NCBI GenBank assembly: GCA_002973575.1
Contig: PVEQ01000011.1
Span: forward strand, 43,617-107,616
Direction of reading: 5' to 3'
Length of the DNA: 64,000 nucleotides
DNA from: Sediminibacterium magnilacihabitans
GTDB lineage: Bacteria > Bacteroidota > Bacteroidia > Chitinophagales > Chitinophagaceae
The position numbers were made by a program, and so were the translations under genes. This document shows, piece by piece, positions 17,613 through 26,450 of this stretch (positions are counted from its first letter, which is position 1; every line of letters begins with the position of its first letter). Under the pieces are notes generated by a model. The model was not told the DNA's origin and searched no databases. It saw nothing but the letters and a program-made list of their open reading frames with translations.

Positions 17613-17858
17613 TTATTCGCAACCTTCTACAAGCACAGTCACTTTGTTATTCAGGACCTCTACAAATCCGCTCTGGATCTTGTAGCTCTCGGTGCTGTTC
17701 TTGTCTTTCAGAATTTTGAGTTGTCCTTTTCCCAATGCGCTTACCAACGGAGCATGCTTATCCAATACTTCGAACAACCCTGTGATACCGGGCAGTTGAA
17801 CACCCAGCACATCACCGCTGTATACTTTTTTATCGGGAGTCAGTATTTCTAAAATCAT
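17613..17858 (-). CDS. atpC: F1 ATP synthase epsilon subunit
   Basis: The epsilon subunit belongs to the central stalk of F1 and couples and regulates rotation. The 81 residues correspond only to the N-terminal beta-sandwich domain (MILEILTPDKKVYSGDVLGVQLPGITG). The C-terminal helical hairpin that inhibits ATP hydrolysis in E. coli is missing, as is common for short Bacteroidota AtpC proteins. It lies 5 bp downstream of atpD. Confidence 0.93.
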   Translation of the reverse strand: MILEILTPDKKVYSGDVLGVQLPGITGLFEVLDKHAPLVSALGKGQLKILKDKNSTESYKIQSGFVEVLNNKVTVLVEGCE

Positions 17859-17863
17859 AATTA

Positions 17864-19390
<1,527 letters not shown>

Positions 19391-19409
19391 TTAAATTTCG
19401 AATTGGCCG

Positions 19410-19417
19410 CAAAAGTA
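19410..19417 (-). promoter_or_regulatory. -7 box of the atpDC operon
   Basis: TACTTTTG, a full match to TAnnTTTG, lies 40 nt upstream of the atpD ATG. The expected 5' leader would be about 35 nt. No convincing -33 TTTG was seen at the usual distance. Confidence 0.45.
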
Positions 19418-19463
19418 GGGAAAATGTCTGATGGATGTGTAGGGAATAAGGGATTTTTTCGAT

Positions 19464-19578
19464 CGTCATCCCGAGCAACGTCACCCTGAGCGAGCGAAGC
19501 GAGTCGAAGGGGCAGCCGAGGGATCTGCCCGAACCCGCCAGCAGGTCCTTCGACTCGCTTCGCTCGCTCAGGATGACG
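19464..19578. repeat. Hairpin repeat element A, copy 7 (composite)
   Basis: A 115-bp composite like copy 3: a short-arm fragment at the left (CGTCATCCCGAGCAA), then long-arm sequence at both ends with the CAGCCGAGGGATCTG remnant between. Its right end overlaps the 3' end of the gene at 19568-19846 and supplies that gene's stop codon. Confidence 0.88.
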
Positions 19579-19846
19579 GCGTCGATGACGGGCCTAAAAA
19601 CTTGTCCAGCAGCTTGTAAACCACCTTTTTCCCCATCCGCAGCGCCACCGATGCCAGGCGGTTTCCCAGGAACATCGGCACGGCTGCTTCTATCATGGTT
19701 TGGGCGGCGGCTTCGGGGAGCTGTTCCCAGCGTTCTTCCAGGTCTTCTTCCCGCTTCCTGATGCGCTGTTTCACCAGCGATACAGCCCTTTGCAGGTCTT
19801 CCTGGTTGCGGATGGGCATCTGTTGTATGGGATCAGTCACGGTCAT
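19568..19846 (-). CDS. Small protein of unknown function, tail derived from a repeat
   Basis: A 92-residue protein with no family I recognise. The N-terminal half is charged and likely helical (LVKQRIRKREEDLEERWEQLP). The second half has a moderately hydrophobic stretch (AAQTMIEAAVPMFLGNRLASVALRMGKKVVYKLLDKFLG), perhaps an amphipathic membrane helix. It overlaps the holin-like gene upstream by 14 bp and is presumably co-transcribed and co-functional with it. The final residues (PSS) and the TGA stop are encoded by the end of hairpin repeat copy 7, so the original C-terminus has been replaced or extended. Confidence 0.6.
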   Translation of the reverse strand: MTVTDPIQQMPIRNQEDLQRAVSLVKQRIRKREEDLEERWEQLPEAAAQTMIEAAVPMFLGNRLASVALRMGKKVVYKLLDKFLGPSSTPSS

Positions 19847-20192
19847 CGTCTTTAGGGTTATCCAGCACTATCGCAATGATCAGGTTAATGATCTTTTTCT
19901 CGTATTTCCGGCGTACCATCACCAATAATACCAGTACCAGCACATAAAAGCCCGCCACCAGGCCAAAGCCTTTGTACAGGCTGCCGGTTAGGTCGGCAAA
20001 ATAATAGCCTGCCATGATGCTCAGGAACAGGATGATCAAAGCAGCCAGTATGGCCATCACCAATACCGAAAACAGCACCGCCACCAGCCTGGCCAGCCGG
20101 CCGGTACCCTGCAGCTTCATGAGTAAGAGACGGTCGAGCAGGTATTGTTCCAGCTCTTTGCGCGACTCGGTAAAGAAACGGTTCTTTTCCAT
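19833..20192 (-). CDS. Phage-holin-like (DUF1469 type) membrane protein
   Basis: A 119-residue inner-membrane protein with two long hydrophobic segments at about 37-67 and 76-96, separated by ADLTGSLYKGFG and followed by a basic stretch (RRKYEKK). This is the layout of the putative Actinobacterial Holin-X / phage holin superfamily III proteins. Despite the family name these are chromosomal membrane proteins of unknown role. Its 3' end overlaps the 92-residue gene by 14 bp, suggesting a two-gene operon. It is divergent from the AI-2E transporter gene. Confidence 0.7.
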   Translation of the reverse strand: MEKNRFFTESRKELEQYLLDRLLLMKLQGTGRLARLVAVLFSVLVMAILAALIILFLSIMAGYYFADLTGSLYKGFGLVAGFYVLVLVLLVMVRRKYEKKIINLIIAIVLDNPKDDDRD

Positions 20193-20245
20193 CGGTGCGG
20201 GGTTTGAATTATATTCGTGAGGGGCTTTACGAAAATACGATAAGC

Positions 20246-21259
20246 ATGCTACAACGACAAGATTATAAGATCAACCGGTATTTTTTCCTGGCCATCATCA
20301 TCCTCTTCGGCGTTTTCCTGCTGTACAGTCTGGTGCAGTTCCTCACCGCCTTTCTTGCAGCGATCATGTTTTATGTATTGAGTAAATCGCCGGTGGAATG
20401 GCTGATCAAAAAGAAGCGCTGGTCCAAGCCCATGGCGGCCCTGCTGGTCATTGTGGTTTCCTTCTTCATCATTCTTCTGCCCATTTCATTACTGGCAACG
20501 ATGTTGTATTCGAAGATCATTTCCGTTACCAGCAACACGCAGATGATCATCGGCCCGCTGAAAGACCTCGATGCCTACTTGCAGGTGCATTTGCATTTCA
20601 CCCTGTTATCGTCCAAGAACATAGACCAGCTCACTTCCTGGCTCACCAATTTTATTTCTTCAGCCCTCAACCAGGGTCTCAACCTGGTAAGCGATATCTC
20701 CATGATGTATTTCTTCCTGTACTTCCTCATCGTGAACATCAACCGGATGGAGGCGGCCGTTATTTTTTACCTGCCTTTCAAACGGTCCAAGATCAAAATG
20801 TTCGGACATGAGCTGAAAGCCCAGACCGTCAGCAATGCCGTAGGCATTCCATTGATTGCAGTGGTACAGGGACTGGTTATTTATATTTCCTTCCTGATTG
20901 CAGGGATGAACGAAGCGGGTTTCTGGGCTGTGATCACTGGTTTTTCTTCTATCGTGCCGGTGGTGGGAACGGCGCTGGTATGGGTGCCGGTGGCTATTTA
21001 TTTAATAGCAACGGGTCATACCTGGCAGGGTGTTTTTGTGCTGGCCTGGGGATCTATCGTACTCAGTGTGGTGGATAATTTTGTTCGTTTTGCGCTGGCC
21101 AAGCGGATGGCGGATGTGCATCCCATTGTTACGGTGTTGGGAGTGATCATCGGGTTGCATTATTTCGGCATCACAGGGCTCATATTCGGTCCTTTGCTGA
21201 TCTCTTATTTCATCATCTTGTTGAAGATCTATTATTTGGAGTTCCAGCAAAAAAATTGA
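20246..21259 (+). CDS. AI-2E family transporter (YdiK/PerM-like)
   Basis: A polytopic protein of 337 residues in the AI-2E (UPF0118/PerM) family. Members include exporters and Na+/H+ antiporter-like proteins, so the substrate cannot be named. It has about seven membrane segments and family-typical motifs, including IPLIAVVQGLVIYISFLIAGM and GFSSIVPVVGTALVWVPVAIYL. The frame opens at 20195, only 2 bp from the divergent gene; I prefer the ATG at 20246 (MLQRQDYKINRYFF), which removes an atypical 17-residue extension. A large palindrome follows the stop. Confidence 0.88.
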   Translation: MLQRQDYKINRYFFLAIIILFGVFLLYSLVQFLTAFLAAIMFYVLSKSPVEWLIKKKRWSKPMAALLVIVVSFFIILLPISLLATMLYSKIISVTSNTQMIIGPLKDLDAYLQVHLHFTLLSSKNIDQLTSWLTNFISSALNQGLNLVSDISMMYFFLYFLIVNINRMEAAVIFYLPFKRSKIKMFGHELKAQTVSNAVGIPLIAVVQGLVIYISFLIAGMNEAGFWAVITGFSSIVPVVGTALVWVPVAIYLIATGHTWQGVFVLAWGSIVLSVVDNFVRFALAKRMADVHPIVTVLGVIIGLHYFGITGLIFGPLLISYFIILLKIYYLEFQQKN

Positions 21260-21266
21260 TCTCCTC

Positions 21267-21312
21267 CTTTTCTTCTTTGCCCCGGGCTTAAGCCCGGGGC
21301 AAAGAAGAAAAG
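21267..21312. terminator. 46-bp perfect CTTAAG palindrome between convergent genes
   Basis: A perfect 46-bp inverted repeat centred at 21289/21290 with core GGGCTTAAGCCC and an outer TTCTTCTTTG/CAAAGAAGAA extension. It starts 7 bp after the AI-2E gene and lies 36 bp from the end of the opposing RelE-like gene. In RNA it would make a very stable hairpin with a U-rich flank on either strand, which suits a bidirectional terminator. Confidence 0.7.
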
Positions 21313-21348
21313 TTTAATTAATCAATGATTTTTTTGCGAGCAGTTTAT

Positions 21349-21666
21349 TCAACTCTTTTCGCTAATGGTTGATTGATTTCCCTTATCATACACTGATAAA
21401 ACATAAACCTCTCTATCTGATATTTCAATATTTACTATTACCCGCGCAGCTCCAGATTCACCTTTTTTCTTATCGGAGATCTGCATCCTGACTTTATAAC
21501 ACTGCCTGCCAATATAATCGTTTCCAGTTATAGGGTCACACTTAAGCATATCAGCAGGGGCCAAAAAGTCATCCTTAATATTCGGATATTTTTTAAGCAG
21601 TTTTTTTGCTTCTGATAAAAAATTGTCTGTTGGGATAACTTTAAAGGTCTTTGATGGCTTGCTCAA
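21349..21666 (-). CDS. RelE/ParE-like toxin of a type II toxin-antitoxin pair
   Basis: A basic 105-residue protein whose centre and C-terminus (CYKVRMQISDKKKGESGAAR, then VYVLSVYDKGNQSTISEKS) match the pattern of RelE-superfamily toxins such as the HigB2 and RelE groups: an RMxI...GxSGxARVI strand followed by VYLLSIYDK. Characterised members cleave mRNA on the ribosome. The gene overlaps the upstream 71-residue gene by 26 bp, typical of coupled TA operons in antitoxin-first order. Activity is inferred; catalytic residues of this group vary. Confidence 0.65.
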   Translation of the reverse strand: MSKPSKTFKVIPTDNFLSEAKKLLKKYPNIKDDFLAPADMLKCDPITGNDYIGRQCYKVRMQISDKKKGESGAARVIVNIEISDREVYVLSVYDKGNQSTISEKS

Positions 21667-21856
21667 AAGATTTTACTTTCTTCTGTCCGTTCTTAATTTT
21701 TTCTGCTTCTGCAAGCCCCCAGGCAATGCTCTTGGCCCTTGCCCTTGCTTTATAACTACCTACAATTCTACTAATGAAGCCAGGTTTATGAACTGGTATT
21801 GAATCAGTTCTATTAACCTGCTTAGTATCAATATTATAATCTAAAACTGTTGGCAT
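21641..21856 (-). CDS. Putative antitoxin partner of the RelE-like toxin
   Basis: A 71-residue basic protein immediately upstream of, and overlapping, the RelE-like gene. I do not recognise a known antitoxin DNA-binding fold in it; there is no clear HTH, RHH or Phd motif. The C-terminal half (AKSIAWGLAEAEKIKNGQKKVKSFEQAIKDL) looks helical and could wrap the toxin, as RelB-type C-termini do. The assignment rests on position and overlap. If it cannot bind DNA, the pair would need another form of regulation. Confidence 0.5.
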   Translation of the reverse strand: MPTVLDYNIDTKQVNRTDSIPVHKPGFISRIVGSYKARARAKSIAWGLAEAEKIKNGQKKVKSFEQAIKDL

Positions 21857-21924
21857 GATCTTAATCCATTCTCGTCAATGACAAGTTCAAATTCATTGTA
21901 AGGATAACCCAAATAATCTACCAT
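21841..21924 (-). CDS. Possible 27-codon ORF overlapping the antitoxin start
   Basis: An ATG-started frame reading MVDYLGYPYNEFELVIDENG and ending in TAG inside the start of the antitoxin gene (overlap 16 bp). It could be a leader peptide coupled to the pair, or the remnant of a longer N-terminus. There is no independent support for translation. Confidence 0.2.
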   Translation of the reverse strand: MVDYLGYPYNEFELVIDENGLRSCQQF

Positions 21925-21948
21925 AAATCTTAAAAATAACATCAACAA

Positions 21949-23301
21949 TTACCTGCGCCTCTTCAGCCACTGTTCGGGGTCGAGGGGGGTGTTCTTTTCA
22001 TTGTTGATCATTAACAGCAATGCGCCTTCTCCGTCGATGTTGGTGCCCGAGCGGCCCAGCACAGAGCCGGCTTTTACCTGCTGGCCACGTGAAACAGAAA
22101 TGGTGGAAAGATGGCTGTAAATGCTGAAGTACTTACCATGCCGCAGGAACACTGTAGCTTCTCCCTGTACTTCTCCGGCATACGACACTTCTCCATCGGC
22201 AATGCTTCTCACTGTTGATCCTTGTGGCAGGGATATCTCAATACCATCGGTCTTACGCGTGAGCTTGGTGCCCGGAATGGTTTCTACCCCAAAATGCGCT
22301 TCGATATTACCCACATCTACCGGCCAGGGCAGGTGGCCTTTGTTGTTCTCAAATTTGATAGAGGTTTCGCGGCCTTCCGGTGTAGACTCTAAAGGTGTGT
22401 ATACCCGGTCGCGCGCTGGTGCATCGGCCACTTTGGACTCTGTTGCTTTGGGTTTTACCGTAGCGGTTGCAGTGTTGCTCTTAGGCTCCGCTTCTTTGGG
22501 TGTACCTGCAGCTGCCGCTTTTTTGGCATCTTCAGCCGCTTTCAGCCTGGCCAGTCTTTCTCTTCTGGCCGCCTCCTCTGTTTCGCGGCGGATCACCGCC
22601 AGGATGGCTTCCCGCATTTTCTGCCGCTGCCTTTCTTTGTCGTGTATCTGCTTGCCTATTTCTTTTTCTTTTCCTTTTAACTGCGCTACTACCTGATCCT
22701 GGTCGCGACGGTCTTCCTGCAAAGCTTTCAGTTGATCGCTTTGTTTTTGCAGGGTCACCACCTGTTCTTTTTTGTTGTTGTTCAACTGGCCAATCTTTTC
22801 GTGCAGCAGTTGGTCAGATTTAACGATGGCATTGGCCTGCGCTTCCCTGTTCTGCCGGTAACTTTTCAGGTAGGTAATGCGCTTGACGGCGTCGTTGAAA
22901 CTGTTGGCCGAGAAAAGGAAGTTGAGGTATTCATAACCGCCCCGGCTCTTATAGGCAAACACAACGCTCTTGGCGTATTTCAGTTTGAGGGTATCGAGTT
23001 CTTTGCCCAGCCGGTAAATATCCCGTTCGTTGGTGAAGATGGTCTCATCCAGTGCACGGATCTGTTTGCTGATGCTGTTCACCAGTTCTTCACGGGCTTT
23101 TACTTTTCTCTTGATGATGGCGAGCTGACTCAGCGATAGTTTCTTGTTCTTCTGTATTTCCAATTGCTGGCGGTTTAGGTCGGCCAATTCTTTTTTCAGG
23201 TCCTGTTCTTTTTTCTGCAATTCTTCCCTGGTCGTTTGCGCGTAGGCGCAACCCGTTGCAAGGCCCAGTAAAAGAAATACAGTCAACAGTCTTTTCATCA
23301 T
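21949..23301 (-). CDS. EnvC-like murein hydrolase activator with LytM/M23 domain
   Basis: A 450-residue exported protein. The signal peptide (about 1-22, MMKRLLTVFLLLGLATGCAYA) is followed by a long coiled coil (about 23-245, including REELQKKEQDLKKELADLN and a basic RQKMREAILAVIRR), an Ala/Lys-rich linker (about 245-310) and a C-terminal LytM/M23 domain (about 330-450). In catalytic LytM domains the metal-binding loop reads HxGxD. Here the matching segment is TDGIEI, so the His and Asp appear replaced, consistent with an activator of an amidase and not a hydrolase itself (inference). Its neighbour upstream is the DUF4292 gene. Confidence 0.88.
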   Translation of the reverse strand: MMKRLLTVFLLLGLATGCAYAQTTREELQKKEQDLKKELADLNRQQLEIQKNKKLSLSQLAIIKRKVKAREELVNSISKQIRALDETIFTNERDIYRLGKELDTLKLKYAKSVVFAYKSRGGYEYLNFLFSANSFNDAVKRITYLKSYRQNREAQANAIVKSDQLLHEKIGQLNNNKKEQVVTLQKQSDQLKALQEDRRDQDQVVAQLKGKEKEIGKQIHDKERQRQKMREAILAVIRRETEEAARRERLARLKAAEDAKKAAAAGTPKEAEPKSNTATATVKPKATESKVADAPARDRVYTPLESTPEGRETSIKFENNKGHLPWPVDVGNIEAHFGVETIPGTKLTRKTDGIEISLPQGSTVRSIADGEVSYAGEVQGEATVFLRHGKYFSIYSHLSTISVSRGQQVKAGSVLGRSGTNIDGEGALLLMINNEKNTPLDPEQWLKRRR

Positions 23302-23326
23302 GTCCGGCTCGGTTTAAGAAGGAAAT

Positions 23327-24169
23327 TTACTTACGCTTTATTCTTTTAGGGATATCGAAAGAATATTTTAACGGTTCGTTTAGGGAAAATTCCTTGAAAT
23401 CGAGGTAAATGTCCAGTTTCGATTTTTCCGCCACTGAAATCTTCCTGTAAGCAGCAAACTGATAATTACCCAGTGGCTGGTAGTTATTGAATGTGATATC
23501 GCAGGTCCTGTTGCGTTGCAGATCGGCATCGTCGAGCTTGCTGTGCAGGATCCTGCCGCTGTTATTGTCGATGCTCAGCAGGTGCTTAAAAAGATCGCCC
23601 ACCATGAGTACCAGCAACTGCGAAGGGGTATTCTTATACGATACAATATTTCCGTCGATGAATATGGGGTTGCCGATGATGAGGTCCTGCAGGGTATTGA
23701 AATCGAACGGTATCTGTGTTACATCCTGCAGGTAGCTGATGGATCGATAGCTTACCGATGCACCCTGCACCAGTTTCACCAGCACCACGCTGTCTTTCGT
23801 GATCCTGGCCTGCAGTCCCACTTTGCTGATGCCTAAAAATTTACCCGCAATCTTAATCAGTATCATGCTGTCTTTTTGCATGCTGAGGTAAGCGGTATAG
23901 TTATCGCTGTTCTCAGAGCTCTCGTAAGTTACTTTGATCTTGGCGTTGAAAGTGCTGAAATCAATTTTGTTTTTCGCCACTTTATTTACCAGGTCTTTTA
24001 CAATCGCTGCTGAATCTACTTTTGGCGTTTCGCTGATCACCACAGTTTGTGCCGTATCTTTTTTAGTGATGGCACTCTGTATGGTCTGTACCTTCTTAGC
24101 CGTCTTACAGCCAAAGGCTGCTGACAAAAGAAGTACCACAACAAGAAAATTATTTTTAGTTAAGCTCAT
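23327..24169 (-). CDS. DUF4292 domain lipoprotein
   Basis: A 280-residue predicted lipoprotein. The N-terminus has a lipobox with Cys at 21 (LLLSAAFGCKTAKK), so it should be anchored in the inner or outer membrane. The rest resembles DUF4292, a Bacteroidota family with a LolA/LolB-like beta fold (VTYESSENSDNYTAYLSMQKDSMILIK). A role in handling lipoproteins or lipids is only suggested by that fold. It lies 25 bp upstream of the EnvC-like gene and probably shares its transcript. Confidence 0.8.
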   Translation of the reverse strand: MSLTKNNFLVVVLLLSAAFGCKTAKKVQTIQSAITKKDTAQTVVISETPKVDSAAIVKDLVNKVAKNKIDFSTFNAKIKVTYESSENSDNYTAYLSMQKDSMILIKIAGKFLGISKVGLQARITKDSVVLVKLVQGASVSYRSISYLQDVTQIPFDFNTLQDLIIGNPIFIDGNIVSYKNTPSQLLVLMVGDLFKHLLSIDNNSGRILHSKLDDADLQRNRTCDITFNNYQPLGNYQFAAYRKISVAEKSKLDIYLDFKEFSLNEPLKYSFDIPKRIKRK

Positions 24170-24185
24170 GATCTGTTTTTTCGTA

Positions 24186-24284
24186 CGTCATCCTCAATTT
24201 GCGACGTCATCCCGAGCGTAGCCGAGGGATCTGCCCAAACCTTCAAGCAGCTCCTTCGACTCGCTTCGCTCGCTCAGGATGACG
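24186..24284 (-). repeat. Hairpin repeat element A, copy 8
   Basis: A full copy at 24205-24284, short arm first, preceded by a degenerate end fragment (CGTCATCCTCAATTTG, 24186-24201). It lies between the DUF4292 gene start and the dut stop, ending 6 bp from that stop codon. Confidence 0.9.
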
Positions 24285-24290
24285 CGTTAG

Positions 24291-24740
24291 TTATTGTTTT
24301 CCACTATGTCCAAAGCCTCCGCTGCCTCTTTCTGTCTCGTTCAGCTCCTTCACCTCTACCCACTCCGCTTTCTCCACTTTCTGGAACACCAATTGCGCAA
24401 TACGGTCTCCCGGCTGCAATGTCTGGGGTTCGTTAGAGAGGTTAATGAGTATCACTTTCAGCTCACCTCTGTAATCTGCATCGATGGTACCGGGCGTGTT
24501 CAGGCAGGTAATACCCTGCTTGATGGCCAAACCGCTGCGGGGCCTCACCTGGGCTTCGTGGTTTTCGGGTATTTCCAGGAAAAGACCGGTAGGCACCAGC
24601 ACCCTTTCCAGGGGTGCCAGGGTGAGGGGTTGATCGAGCCAGGACCTGATGTCCATACCCGATGAACCATTGGTGGCATAAGCAGGCAATGCATTATTCG
24701 AGTGGTTGATGATCCTGATGGTTAAACGATTTTCCGGCAT
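24291..24740 (-). CDS. dut: Deoxyuridine 5'-triphosphate nucleotidohydrolase (dUTPase)
   Basis: Dut hydrolyses dUTP to dUMP and pyrophosphate, keeping uracil out of DNA and feeding dTMP synthesis. In 149 residues, the trimeric dUTPase motifs I-V are all present: SSGMDIRS, RPRSGLA, the GTIDADYRGE region with the catalytic Asp, GDRIAQLVF and the C-terminal P-loop-like RGSGGFGHSGK. It is divergent from the lipoprotein gene, with start codons only 39 bp apart. Confidence 0.97.
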   Translation of the reverse strand: MPENRLTIRIINHSNNALPAYATNGSSGMDIRSWLDQPLTLAPLERVLVPTGLFLEIPENHEAQVRPRSGLAIKQGITCLNTPGTIDADYRGELKVILINLSNEPQTLQPGDRIAQLVFQKVEKAEWVEVKELNETERGSGGFGHSGKQ

Positions 24741-24745
24741 GGTGG

Positions 24746-24753
24746 CAAATGTA
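24746..24753 (-). promoter_or_regulatory. -7 box of dut
   Basis: TACATTTG, a full TAnnTTTG match, ends exactly 5 nt before the dut ATG, which predicts a leaderless transcript. Confidence 0.5.
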
Positions 24754-24766
24754 GGAAATGATGCCT

Positions 24767-24774
24767 TATTTTTG
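24767..24774 (+). promoter_or_regulatory. -7 box of the lipoprotein gene at the head of the polysaccharide locus
   Basis: TATTTTTG, a full TAnnTTTG match, ends exactly 5 nt before the ATG at 24780. It is the only candidate promoter at the head of the plus-strand polysaccharide genes, and would give a leaderless or nearly leaderless mRNA. Confidence 0.5.
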
Positions 24775-24779
24775 GCCCC

Positions 24780-25454
24780 ATGAAGAACAGCAGGAGCACA
24801 TTACTTCCCCTTTCGTTGATATCTTTTGTAATAACCTGCCTTTTTTCTGCCTGTTTCAAAGACCTGCCCACTAAAAGGCAAGTATACTTTAACGATTTCG
24901 AAACATTGTCGAAATCCAGTCTTAAAGTGTACAATTACAATGGGCTCGATACTTCGCTAAAGATCTTCTCCTTTAACAACAGCCATGTGTTCGGCAACTT
25001 CAACAACAACCGTTTTGAGCTGCACCTCGATACCCTGCCCGAGCACAATGCCATCAAAATAGAGTTCGACCTGTTTATTCACGATAAGTGGGACGGCGAT
25101 TTTATCCCGGGCAGTAATAATATTCCCGATGTATGGCAAATGACGCTGGATGATCACCCCTTTTATCAAACCACTTTCTCCAATGGGATCCATGGCCAGT
25201 CTTTCCCTAATAATTACAAGGCAGGCAATGCTTCCAGCCCTGCGCACAGCGATGCCTGGAATATCAGCTTACCGGGCGTTTGCGCGCTGAAAGATTCAGC
25301 CAACGGAAGCAGTTTGTATAAAATAGAGATCACCACTTCACATAATGCCAATGCAATGACCTTGGCTTGCAGCGACGCATTGCAGCCTTTTAACAGTTTA
25401 TGCCAGAAAAGCTGGTCAGTCGATAATATCCGCATCACGGCCGTCAAATATTAA
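24780..25454 (+). CDS. Lipoprotein of unknown function, probable beta-sandwich domain
   Basis: A 224-residue protein with a lipoprotein-type N-terminus (hydrophobic core, then CLFSAC with Cys at 25). The body is rich in Asn, Ser and aromatic residues with alternating patterns. It holds FDLFIHDKWDGD and PDVWQMTLDD and ends in KSWSVDNIRITAV, a terminal strand seen in many concanavalin-like or jelly-roll domains. No family name can be given. It is 7 bp upstream of the methyltransferase gene and probably the first gene of the polysaccharide transcript, so a surface-glycan-related role is possible. Confidence 0.65.
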   Translation: MKNSRSTLLPLSLISFVITCLFSACFKDLPTKRQVYFNDFETLSKSSLKVYNYNGLDTSLKIFSFNNSHVFGNFNNNRFELHLDTLPEHNAIKIEFDLFIHDKWDGDFIPGSNNIPDVWQMTLDDHPFYQTTFSNGIHGQSFPNNYKAGNASSPAHSDAWNISLPGVCALKDSANGSSLYKIEITTSHNANAMTLACSDALQPFNSLCQKSWSVDNIRITAVKY

Positions 25455-25461
25455 TCCGCAC

Positions 25462-26430
25462 ATGAAAATGAAGAGTATGTTTAAAAAGGCGGCCTTGCGT
25501 ATCTATGACGTAATCACCAGTCCTGTTACTTTCCTGTACCTGCCTTTGTTGCGTGTGATCAAACTGCATGGTATTCATAAGTTTCCTGTCAACAGGGCCG
25601 TATTCCTTCGCCAGGGCATCTACCCGGTGAGGGACCATTATTACGAGCCGCAGATCAAATATTCCGCTCAATTCGATGCGAAAAAGATCCGCAATCTTCA
25701 TATCGATCTCAGGGAGCAGGCACAATTATCTATGTTGCAGCAACTGCGTTATATGGAAGAATTGCGTTCATTGCCTCAACACAAAAGTCAAGAGCAGCAG
25801 CGGCCTTGCTATTACCTGCAAAACGGTTCTTTTGCTGCAGGCGATGCCGATCTGTATTACCTGATGATCCGTAACCTCAAGCCTAAAAAGATCATCGAAA
25901 TCGGTTCCGGGTTCACCACCCTGCTGAGTCTCGAAGCGATCCGCAGGAACAAAGCGGAAGGTCACGATACCAAGCTCATCTGCATCGAGCCTTATGAATT
26001 CCAATGGCTGGAACAATTCGAAGAAGTTGAATTCAAGAAAGAAAAGGTTGAGAACATCGATCCTTCTTTTTTCTCTCAACTCGAAGCGGGTGATTTTCTC
26101 TTCATCGATTCATCGCACGTGATCCGCCCCGAAAACGATGTCTTGTTTGAATACCTGGAAATTCTTCCAATACTCGCTAAAGACGTGATCATTCACATCC
26201 ATGATATCTTTACGCCGCGCCATTACCGCAAGGAATGGTTGGTAGATGAAATCAGGCTTTGGAACGAACAATACCTGCTGGAAGCATTCTTGTATTTCAA
26301 TGAAAGTTTTGAAATCCTTTTTACATTGAACCACCTTAAAAACAGTTATTTCCCTCAAACGCAAGCAGTACTAACCAACCTTACAGCAGATGTCGAGCCG
26401 GGCTCTTTCTGGTTGAAGAAAATGAAATAA
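25462..26430 (+). CDS. Class I SAM-dependent methyltransferase
   Basis: A 322-residue protein with a SAM-binding core in its middle: motif I KKIIEIGSGFTTLLSLEAI, the acidic end of strand 2 in LICIEPYE, then DFLFIDSSHV and VIIHIHDIF, the pattern of the Methyltransf_24 group. The N-terminal 130 residues are unassigned. Placed with a flippase and glycosyltransferases, it may methylate a sugar or glycan end, but the acceptor is unknown. It starts 7 bp after the lipoprotein gene. Confidence 0.8.
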   Translation: MKMKSMFKKAALRIYDVITSPVTFLYLPLLRVIKLHGIHKFPVNRAVFLRQGIYPVRDHYYEPQIKYSAQFDAKKIRNLHIDLREQAQLSMLQQLRYMEELRSLPQHKSQEQQRPCYYLQNGSFAAGDADLYYLMIRNLKPKKIIEIGSGFTTLLSLEAIRRNKAEGHDTKLICIEPYEFQWLEQFEEVEFKKEKVENIDPSFFSQLEAGDFLFIDSSHVIRPENDVLFEYLEILPILAKDVIIHIHDIFTPRHYRKEWLVDEIRLWNEQYLLEAFLYFNESFEILFTLNHLKNSYFPQTQAVLTNLTADVEPGSFWLKKMK

Positions 26431-26450
26431 CTTATCTATATCATTGCACC

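Noticed and set aside
19833..20192. Prophage remnant suggested by the holin-like protein
   Set aside because: No other phage gene is present, and this holin-like family is common as a chromosomal membrane protein.
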